Assembly: GCA_013336525.1 (NCBI GenBank)
Contig: JAAXTM010000002.1
Span: forward strand, 62,001 to 126,000
DNA length: 64,000 nucleotides
DNA from: Geobacteraceae bacterium
GTDB taxonomy: Bacteria > Desulfobacterota > Desulfuromonadia > Geobacterales > Pseudopelobacteraceae
Direction: 5' to 3'
Position 1 is the first letter of the stretch; each line of letters begins with the position of its first letter. Position numbers and translations under genes: made by a program. A model generated the notes under the pieces. It did no database searches. It was given only the letters and a program-made list of their open reading frames with translations, and was not told the origin of the DNA. Shown in pieces: positions 60,501 through 64,000 of the stretch.

Positions 60501-61896
60501 CCAGAGAACCAAGCGCATTGATCCTTCTCCCCGAAATGCTTTTATCCTCCAGTGCGCCTGTCGGGTCACCGCCTGTCATCAGCAAATTCTTGATCTGGCT
60601 CCATGTGCGGCCTGAATCCTGGGCCTTAATGAGTGCCGCAAGTCCTGCAACATGAGGGGTTGCCATTGAGGTTCCAGAGAGAGAGCCATAACCGCCGCTG
60701 ATCCCCCAGGTGTTCTGTTGCGGCAAAGTACTGTAAATCCCGACTCCCGGCGCACCGACTTGTACACTGGTCTTTCCGTAGTTGGAAAAGGAGGCAAGAT
60801 TATCGCTTGAATCCGTTGCCGCAACCGCAACCAGGTTGGGAATGCGATAAGCGGCAGGATAAAATGGATTTGCATCATTATCGTTGGCACTGTTGCCTGC
60901 CGCTGCGATAAAAAGAACATTTTTATCTGCATTGATAGCATCGGCAAGCGACTGCGAATAGCCTCCCCCACCCCAACTGTTGTTTGAGGCAACAACATTG
61001 ACACCACGTGCCTTCATCGCATTTATGTAAAGGACACATTCAACAGCATCATCAACATAACCGGAACCGCTCGCGTCTAGAAACTTGAGGGCCATGATCC
61101 GGACGTTCCAGTTGACGCCGGCAACACCATTCCCGTTGTTACCGATTGCCCCTATAGTCCCGGCAACGTGAGTGCCGTGTCCATGATCGTCAAAGGGGTT
61201 TCCGTTGTTTGCAGATGCGTTCCAGCCATATACGTCATCAATATAACCGTTACCATCGTCATCAATTCCGTTACTGGAAATCTCTCCGCTATTTACCCAC
61301 ATATTTGCAGCAAGATCAGTGTGGGTGTAATCGACACCAGTATCGATGACCGCCACAACGACATCGGCTGAACCTGTGGACATGTCCCATGCCGCCGGAG
61401 CATTAATTTTAGTCATCCCCCAGAGTGACCCGAAACTCGGGTCATTCGGCGTGGCCTGCGTCTCAACTCGATAGTTCGGTTCTGCATATTCTACCAAAGG
61501 GTCAGCGGCATATTCCTTCATTGCCTGATCAATCGACTTCCCCTTTTTCAGCTTTACCTTTTCAAGCCGCAGCGATGGAAATTCACGGACCTTTTCGCCG
61601 CCATTCCTGTGATGAAGACCCTGTCGCTTTTCACCAGCAACACCAGTGCGGAATTTAACCAGAAGCTCACCTTCCTTAAAGGGCGGGGCTTTCTTTTCCT
61701 TAACTACACCATCTTTCAATGAACGCAGAGGATCCGGCAGATTACGGTCGTTTACGACAGTACGAAGAGCCTTAACACCTTCTTGAGCATCCGGTGCCTG
61801 AGGTGAAAAACCAGCCCAAGCCGGCACCGTTCCGACAACAACAAGAACCAAAGCAAGCACATACCCGAACAACCGACCCCTAATCTCGCCGTTCAT
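48523..61896 (-). CDS. Giant secreted subtilase with Ig, propeller, Kelch, Asp-box and HYR repeats
   Basis: 4,457 residues from the ATG at 61896 (AGGAG upstream). Signal peptide (1-28), subtilase propeptide (about 70-145), complete S8 peptidase (Asp185 in VIDTGVDY, His240 in HGHGTH, Ser410 in GTSMATP), then in order: an Ig-like He_PIG domain, SBBP-type beta-propeller (AVDASGN repeats), three He_PIG domains, Kelch block, SbsA-like Big_5 domain, a DFETG jelly-roll-like domain, second Kelch block, three OmpL47-type NNGWY repeats, a TolB/WD40-like propeller (DGRYVAF repeats), a fourth OmpL47 repeat, about a dozen Asp-boxes (STDGGxSW), seven HYR domains and a terminal Big_5 domain. No membrane anchor, autotransporter barrel or sorting tail is seen. 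Likely an extracellular protease/adhesin; substrate and secretion beyond Sec are unknown. Confidence 0.93.
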   Translation of the reverse strand: MNGEIRGRLFGYVLALVLVVVGTVPAWAGFSPQAPDAQEGVKALRTVVNDRNLPDPLRSLKDGVVKEKKAPPFKEGELLVKFRTGVAGEKRQGLHHRNGGEKVREFPSLRLEKVKLKKGKSIDQAMKEYAADPLVEYAEPNYRVETQATPNDPSFGSLWGMTKINAPAAWDMSTGSADVVVAVIDTGVDYTHTDLAANMWVNSGEISSNGIDDDGNGYIDDVYGWNASANNGNPFDDHGHGTHVAGTIGAIGNNGNGVAGVNWNVRIMALKFLDASGSGYVDDAVECVLYINAMKARGVNVVASNNSWGGGGYSQSLADAINADKNVLFIAAAGNSANDNDANPFYPAAYRIPNLVAVAATDSSDNLASFSNYGKTSVQVGAPGVGIYSTLPQQNTWGISGGYGSLSGTSMATPHVAGLAALIKAQDSGRTWSQIKNLLMTGGDPTGALEDKSISGRRINALGSLGCINNSILAVQGLPAFLTPGNAVNLSVYSAVCANPAGPITVTTALNQTVVLKDDGIAPDLSSGDGLFAGNWTPTREAERLTFTSPAGTYSVSVPPLIMGGYLPEANTRVPYNHFLGVSGGLPPYLWTLQSGELPPGIVFTDSAGSLSGTPTTTGTYGFAITVADSLGSSVTRNLTVRVTSDLMAETWAVSKDFGGDEWSSDVAVDAAGNRYVGGFFTNPETGSDDAVLLKYTASGSLAWVRTNVTVNFDYFKSVAVDSNGNVFAHGASSNSNVGVSDWFVQKYDGNGNLLWTRTFDSGYEDYAGGVAVDGSGNVLVTGKTGYLLNNDVIIIKYDTSGTELWRRILDSGDDYFFDYWYDRPDYASGIAVDAGGNSIVSMYSASWIQDALNQSAYSAFYDYVTAKYDPNGNQLWIRTYDSNARYDKSTGVAVDSAGNSVVTGYQEDGSLCNTVKYDSSGNLLWAKGFNDSLYPFCEAVAFDASGNIIVTGAQGDISSGYALQTFKYDPFGNILWRKIGAYGRNDWARGLDVDASGNVFVTGSTSNGATSDILLLSYSQVANPLRFTSPTIPFATFASAYSELVPVAGGISPYTWSTTSGALPAGLSLGTSTGMITGIPGSLGASAFTVHVTDSVGASVDQTFTLNVYEKLRITTSSLPGADVGVYYNAASNAAGGLPSYMWYITGGTFPPGLSLDYWTGAITGTPTTSGIYTFNLTVRDANSTAATTKLTLYVGYAPPLVITTTSLPSATQNTLYSQYVTATGGQPSYNWSVSSGSLPPGLSLDASTGLVSGTPTTPGDFGFNIQVTDAANTSVSQGLSISVSSASTLGGWTTKASMLFPVDRAASAVFNGQMFVLGGSTSNGTTDAVQVYNPATNGWTQLSSVLNPVFGTQAVADADPASLRYGTIYIPGGFDLNEATNRVVAYSTAYQTSSIAGYLTQARGRMGTAFLNGKVYIAGGADFNGNIWDTIEEFDPETGNSQIIATMPEKRHAVPIVAANGKLYIFGGHNGSDVTNTGWEFDPDPSQRTFTSLPEMPAAVECRSAGVFNGKIYLVGNSYGATTGNPVYAYDYQNRIWEVVTSVPTVREVPQQEIINGTLYVAGGGSYSPETGYVTLGTNEAYAFPSSSWKIYSAGPPSVGPAEPKYAIDWLASEHEPLVPESYVLVAGTYYYVMGSSVGSWNGGNYTAAGLQQCDQYTGQALFDGNYQPIYPDMRGTEGQPIISFINWQGGGDITPPVVMSTSPFDGETGVISSASVTVIFNEPIDPMSVNSSTFSLNGPQGVVPGSWGTSGSVITFTPASALASLTTYYANVTGVRDLSGNQLAFYWSFSTAQQGTSTVSEDFETGNLSRLPWMLSGDGSWNVTSTRPHAGIYSAEAPVSINDGQSAGIEVQKECAEGNITFWHSVSSEQYGDFLTFFIDGVAQGAWSGDMPWAQASYPVSSGIHSFKWVYSKDGSVSSASDTAWVDDIIFPTNSEPPVIGWVTKASMPTPISRAASGVVNGKIYVMGGIGAATRDQVQIYNTQDDSWATGNPISLGVMAPASATLGDTIYLAGGDTGFEPWNTGVVQYYNTSNAQSQQIGSLLTPRFRMNGAILNSKMYVVGGIGSNGLLDSIEEFNLDPLNYASSVKATMPQPSTLAGVVAVGSKIYIIGGGTGGGVTGACYEFDPNALPESQFTPKATMLIPGEVRNAVEYNGKIYVVGVIDGTGGFNGAIQEYDVANNSWRIVEYLPTPRYAMASEVVNGTLYVIGGDNNTGSALGINEAWVIGSTPPPVVDTTPPTTTAGFTGTIGNNGWYTSDVQVTLSATDEPGGSGLDKTEYNIPTEFGYWRVYDAPFTISAERVTTGSYRSVDKQANTETAHNFTVSIDKAAPVTTISLNGTEGNNGWYKSDVTVTLNASDNYNGSGIASTEYSVDGTNWYTYTGPFMAPVVEGTSTIYFRSTDNAGHVETTKTQSFKIDKTVPATSINLTGTAGQNGWFTSNVQVSLSAADNASGLVKVEYSFNNSTWTTYSSPLTISTEGTTTVYSRAEDSAGNIGSLTNSPATINIDKTLPKLLPIMGRISLSSDGAEGNSNSYKPFISDDGRFVAFWSPASNLVAGDTNGEVDVFVHNRGTGTTERVSVSTSGEQAIYPLNSPHFTGSYLSSISSDGRYVLFSADAHNLAPPLGTLGMKVFLRDRQAGTTEMISVSQTGLADNTDSYGGSVSTDGRYVAFSSSSMNIMPGLTIYQPRIFVKDRETGAIENISVSSDGADAIGNNMLSNGASISNDGRYVLFLSSAGNLVPGDTNGSQDLFIRDRQLSQTKRVNVSTAGAQSESSTIPSFAMSADGRYVAFESTAKNLVTGVTLSNYTNTYLHDTQTGATVLVNVSSTGAVNRGWQHSLNSISPDGRYVAYKTDSVDIIPEDPFLYGATIIHDMQTGANEVLSSSGSDASLASDRKVVAFRSSETSLVLGDTNGFDDIFVSDRAPVVLNGTMGNNGWYTSAVQIDLTTATDATSGVARREYSINGSGWKTYTAPFVITTPGVSTILVRAADFAGNISNEAASEMKIDSPAVASWNAIPLYAGRVDAIEVSPAFSIDHTVFAGGSDSGLHRSTDGGASWTPVNNGFVSSTIASIGFSPGFATDRAVLAGTWGNGLYQSTNSGDLWVPVTGIPSNAYVYAIKYSPDFQNDGIILAGTYSGLYRSTDAGQSWAIAETGSFTPTVQDISFSPAFSTDKTVYFSDTTGNGIVRSVDGGNTWVPCARVATTNNQAHGVEAWSNGVVFASAQTGTYRSTDGGQTWVSTGLASVGDFVISPSFDTDGTVFAGQYRSTDFGVTWNKITNDTATALGMSPSFASDGVIFHAGSSGVFKSNDRGTVWVFSSNGMVKFNLSAIAPSPSFSSDRTIFAAANPGGVYRSQNGGITWKPINIGITDNRIVSLAVTPSFATDRTLYALSQYGYFFRSTDAGESWQRISIASGLYGKVLGVSPNFAVDKTLFAGGDDSGGTYHSIFRSVDGGTTWTRIVNQQSGTINMVAVSPDYATDRTLVVGTSLAIRRSVDGGTSWTNVSIGRAVKSLVFSPEFATDRTIYAGASSNGVYRSTDGGASWAQYGSALTSVYGLSITPDNMLIAGTDSGAYRLDSTTLQWDSISEGLQGNKVRLLQVSPEYILDGVIYAGTYYGGLWSRSFAANPVCNIATPANLSIFNTTGVSVTGTASDGTGSGLSLVELSADAGATWTSVSGTSSWSYSLTVPADGIYHLVCRAKDIAGNIGAVSKPVTVTFDATRPSLTPPANVTAEATGAQTTVAIGTATATDAVGVVSLINNAPATFPLGTTTVTWTATDVGGNSATATQTVTVQDTTAPALTAPANITAEATGEQTTVAIGTATATDAAGIVSLTNNAPANFPIGITNVIWTATDAAGLSATATQTITVLDTTAPALTTPANITAEATGEQTTVAIGTATATDAAGVVSLTNNAPATFPVGTTNVIWTATDAAGLSTVATQTVTVQDTTAPALTAPANITAEATGEQTTVAIGTATATDAVGIVSLTNNAPATFPIGITNVIWTATDAAGLSATATQTVTVQDTTAPALTAPANVTTEATGAQTTVAIGTATASDVVGIVSLTNNAPATFPVGTTNVIWTATDAAGLSTAATQTVTVQDNIAPALTAPANVTTEATGLQTPVVIGVATATDAVGVVSLINNAPATFSVGTTNVIWTATDAAGLSTTATQTVTVQDTKPPVLSGLTSQTLEATSASGSVAIFNVTALDLVNGSVAVTCAPVSGSTFTLGTTTVSCTAKDAHNNPITGAFNITVQDATAPTGTIKINNGAAYTNSGAVTLTLAATDVVGVSQMMFSNDAVTWSTAEAYSTTKSWTLTTADGAKTVYVRYKDASGNWSSATVISGSIILDTVAPTVSSTDPVNNATGVALNKVISALFNENVQAGATYGSITLKKSSTSIAMTTSIANNKLSIAPTALLARNTKYTVTIPVGAIMDMAGNPLTTARTISFTTVK
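49350..50725 (-). repeat. Six tandem 228-base HYR-domain repeats
   Basis: Six copies with a 228-base (76-residue) period, each reading TAPALTAPANITAEATGEQ-like and ending TQTVTVQD. Units share long identical DNA stretches, so the array looks recently expanded or homogenised. A seventh, divergent HYR unit follows (about 49110-49345). Confidence 0.9.
51000..52858 (-). repeat. Asp-box (BNR) beta-propeller block in the giant protein
   Basis: About a dozen S-x-D-x-G-x-x-W boxes (STDGGASW, STDAGQSW, SVDGGTTW and others) alternating with SPxFxxDxTVFAG strands, as in YCF48/sortilin-type propellers. Confidence 0.85.
53105..54335 (-). repeat. TolB/WD40-like propeller block in the giant protein
   Basis: Six or so units with ISxDGRYVAFxSxAxNLVxGDTNG and DxFxxDRxTGxTERVSVS, typical of PD40/TolB repeats. 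Confidence 0.8.
54345..55195 (-). repeat. Three OmpL47-type beta repeats in the giant protein
   Basis: Units of about 90 residues starting TxxGNNGWYxSDVxVTLSA and ending in YRSVDxAGNxE; a fourth copy lies at about 52870-53105. Confidence 0.8.
55200..58035 (-). repeat. Two Kelch blocks flanking Big_5 and DFETG domains in the giant protein
   Basis: Kelch units (RAASGVVNGKIYVMGG; NGTLYVxGG) occupy about 55200-56085 and 57110-58035. Between them lie a DFETG carbohydrate-binding-like segment (about 56085-56500) and an SbsA-type Ig domain (about 56520-56815). The two Kelch blocks are similar to each other, pointing to an internal duplication. Confidence 0.75.
58830..59955 (-). repeat. SBBP-type beta-propeller block in the giant protein
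   Basis: Repeats of AVDASGNVxVTGxT...VxKYDxxGNxLWxRxF, typical of SBBP propellers, seven or so units. Confidence 0.85.
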
Positions 61897-61979
61897 AACC
61901 ACTCCTTTTGTTTACATATCATTTAATTACAAAGTTCCATCTATTGCTGTTGCTTACTGCTTTTACTGCAGTTTCTGTT

Positions 61980-62150
61980 TCAGTCACATTTCATATTAAC
62001 GTTCTTTACAACATGTAAGCCGCCATTCGCCGTAACAACAACGGCACGGACAGGCTTGGGCTCTTTTGGTGAGTCACTATTTTTTATTGAATGGATTGTA
62101 AATAATGGAAAAAACATTTTTTTGGCTGGAAAGTAGGTATCACCGTGCAT
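61980..62150 (-). CDS. Small protein of 56 residues upstream of the giant subtilase
   Basis: ATG at 62150 with GGAGG four bases upstream and a TGA at 61980, 83 bases before the giant gene on the same strand. The C-terminal half (PVRAVVVTANGGLHVVKN) is compact and beta-like. No family recognised. It may be co-transcribed with the subtilase gene. Confidence 0.5.
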   Translation of the reverse strand: MHGDTYFPAKKMFFPLFTIHSIKNSDSPKEPKPVRAVVVTANGGLHVVKNVNMKCD

Positions 62151-62712
62151 GGCACCCTCCGAGAATATATCAAGGCCGGCTGCCCACGTAGAAGAGGAGC
62201 GGAACCGATTCCACCGCGGTATTGCAACAATTGGCCCAACTTATACTAGATATACATGAATATCGGTGAATCCCTTGTGATGTTTGGCATTGAATTCTAA
62301 TTAATTTACTTACATTATATATACCCGCAAAGAATAGAGTTAAACCCCAAGGGCCTGGGGGTTATATAACCCAAGCCTCGCCCAATATTGCGCCATATAA
62401 CCCACAATAATTAAGCATTCATGTCGTAAGAGGAGGAATTTGTTTTTCAGAATTGAACGCCAATTGATAAAGCCCCCCCCTGCTAGAAAGCCAATAATTC
62501 TGGTCCTGGCAAGATGTGGCGCCACACGGCAAAAACGCTATTTATTGGCGTCTGCCACCGAGGCCGTAGCCCTATTTATCCGTAATATATGATGTTGCTT
62601 TTCGGATTTTATATTTACTAATCTTAGATTATACCGTACAGAACAAAACGGATGACATCTCTATGTTGTTGACTTGCTCCTTAATCTGCTGATCTCCACA
62701 ACAGGGCTCTTT
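62151..62712. other. AT-rich intergenic region before the MFS gene
   Basis: About 560 bases of AT-rich, poorly coding DNA. It holds a TTG-started 50-codon frame (62440-62592) after GAGGAGG, which I do not accept as a gene, and several TATA-like boxes. Nothing else is supported. Confidence 0.5.
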
Positions 62713-63966
62713 ATGAACAACCCTGCTTCACATAATCACAAGCGCTGGACAATTTTCGCCACATTGGCGCTGATGTATATTCTCGTTTATTTTTACCGCG
62801 TTTCGCTGGCGGTGGTGGCAGGTGATATCTCGCGTGAGCTGCACCTGACACCAGAACAACTTGGCTCTCTCTCAGGAGTGCTGTTCTATGTCTATGCAGC
62901 TGCCCAGCTCCCGCTGGGGCCGATGATAGACCGCCTGGGGAGCCGACTGGTCATAAGCGGTTGCGGAGTTCTGACCACGCTGGGAGGGGTCCTTTTTTCA
63001 CAAGCTGACACGCTCGCAGTCGCCATGGTCGCCCGAGTGCTGATCGGCATCGGTACCGCTTCGGTGTTAATGGCAACGTTTACCCTTTTCAGCCACTGGT
63101 TCAGCAAACAGGAGTTCGGACGGGTCTCCGGTTTCATGGTCGCACTCGGAAATCTCGGAAATCTTGTGGCCACGGCACCGCTTGCGCTGGCTGTTGGAGC
63201 CTTCGGCTGGCGACATTCATTTCTTGTTGCCGGTCTCGTACAAGCTCTGGTGACGCTGTTGGTCTTTAGCAAAGTACAGGACAAACCGGACACAGACACA
63301 GACCATAAAGAACTTGAATTACCTGCGAAAACCGGAATGATGGCGGCCTGGTGCGAAATTTTTGGAACTCGCGATTTTTGGTTGTTGGGAATTATTGCGT
63401 TTTTCTGGTATGGCAATTATCTGGCACTGCAGGCGTTATGGGGAGGACCTTATTTAATGGAGGTACTGCATCTTTCTCGCCAGGCTGCCGGCAGTATGCT
63501 GATGTTCACCTCATTCGGATTTATTGTCGGCAGCTCGTTTATAGACTCGGTCGCACGGCGCTGCTTCCGGTCATACAAGAAAACATTACTGGCTGGTCAG
63601 TTGTTATTGCTGCTGTTGATGACGGCTTTTTGGGGTTGGGCTGAAGCAATACCGCAGCCGCTGCTGGCTGCGGTGTTTTTTACCATCGGATTGGCCGTTT
63701 CCAGCGGGGTAATGATTTACCCGATTATCCGCTCCATGTTCCGGGTAAACATCGTCGGCACGGCACTGACATCGCTCAATTTTTATGTATTAATGGGGGC
63801 AGCTGTGACACAGCAGGTTATGGGCGTCATTGTGGGTTCATGCGGTGATACGCCTGGCAGCATATCGGCTGCGGGTCTTCATACGGCTTTTATGTTTCCG
63901 ATAGCGGGGTTGGCACTCTCCATAGTTCTGTATTCAAGAACGGGAGAATATGGCCAGCTAAGCTGA
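62713..63966 (+). CDS. MFS transporter
   Basis: 417 residues from the ATG at 62713 (AGGG upstream), twelve predicted transmembrane helices. MFS signature after helix 2 (GPMIDRLGSRLVIS), and the opening FYRVSLAVVAGDISRELHLTPEQLG resembles the organophosphate/GlpT-type or hexuronate group. Substrate unknown. Single gene. Confidence 0.88.
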   Translation: MNNPASHNHKRWTIFATLALMYILVYFYRVSLAVVAGDISRELHLTPEQLGSLSGVLFYVYAAAQLPLGPMIDRLGSRLVISGCGVLTTLGGVLFSQADTLAVAMVARVLIGIGTASVLMATFTLFSHWFSKQEFGRVSGFMVALGNLGNLVATAPLALAVGAFGWRHSFLVAGLVQALVTLLVFSKVQDKPDTDTDHKELELPAKTGMMAAWCEIFGTRDFWLLGIIAFFWYGNYLALQALWGGPYLMEVLHLSRQAAGSMLMFTSFGFIVGSSFIDSVARRCFRSYKKTLLAGQLLLLLLMTAFWGWAEAIPQPLLAAVFFTIGLAVSSGVMIYPIIRSMFRVNIVGTALTSLNFYVLMGAAVTQQVMGVIVGSCGDTPGSISAAGLHTAFMFPIAGLALSIVLYSRTGEYGQLS

Positions 63967-64000
63967 TTTAATCAAGCTCTTCCCCAACCACTTCCATCTC

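Noticed and set aside
62340-62525. Minus frame of 61 codons in the intergenic region
   Set aside because: No ribosome site and no motif, in AT-rich DNA with overlapping short frames in both directions.
62440-62592. TTG frame of 50 codons after GAGGAGG
   Set aside because: Low-complexity proline run, rare start codon and no context; the ribosome-like motif alone is not enough.

Overview
The window looks like a chromosomal segment of an anaerobic, cytochrome-rich deltaproteobacterium, most likely of the Geobacter/Desulfuromonadia group. This is an inference from gene content: c-type multihaem proteins (a four-haem flavocytochrome fumarate reductase and a three-haem CxxCH protein), many periplasmic-binding-protein sensors, sigma-54 regulation, a geranylgeranyl-reductase/cyclopropane-fatty-acid synthase pair, and a radical SAM AmrS-type enzyme. 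No phage, insertion sequence or CRISPR array was seen.

Layout. 1-6.4 kb (minus strand): a STAS protein, then a tight operon for acetyl-CoA synthetase, pyruvate dehydrogenase E1alpha, E1beta and E2, an acyl carrier protein, and LipB, the enzyme that starts lipoylation of E2. 6.4-8.1 kb: two helical or unknown small proteins and a promoter-to-terminator unit of uncertain nature. 8.1-14.9 kb: ThpR, a geranylgeranyl-reductase-type flavoprotein and Cfa; an AmrS-type radical SAM enzyme; a zinc-ribbon protein; a zinc alcohol dehydrogenase with paired palindromes upstream; an M48 lipoprotein protease. 15.1-16.3 kb: an unusual fusion of six MshEN/GspE-N-type repeats, an internal signal-like segment and a three-haem cytochrome. 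16.4-31.8 kb: housekeeping genes (mfd, glmU, uvrA, nfo, moeA) mixed with signalling (REC-PAS-GGDEF-EAL protein; binding-protein/PAS protein with no output domain). 32-36.4 kb: amidohydrolase, disulfide-type flavoprotein and TVP38 membrane protein operon, then an O-acetylhomoserine sulfhydrylase. 36.4-45.1 kb: carotenoid-type membrane protein; then a respiratory module made of flavocytochrome fumarate reductase, a Dcu-type C4-dicarboxylate transporter, a sigma-54 response regulator and its histidine kinase, and nadA. A -24/-12 promoter and three near-identical palindromes lie in front of the transporter. 45.2-47.1 kb: OmpA-like lipoprotein and 2-hydroxyacid dehydrogenase.

47.1-48.5 kb is accessory: tRNA-Pro(CGG), a small lipoprotein, a decayed second copy of the tRNA 3' half plus its terminator about 0.94 kb away, and a truncated epimerase remnant. 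48.5-61.9 kb is one gene for a secreted protein of about 4,457 residues: a complete S8 subtilase followed by Ig-like, beta-propeller, Kelch, Asp-box and HYR repeats. A 56-codon small gene precedes it, and the window ends with an MFS transporter.

The parts most worth a second look are the MshEN-like/cytochrome fusion, the giant subtilase, the sigma-54-controlled fumarate module, and the decayed tRNA-Pro islet.
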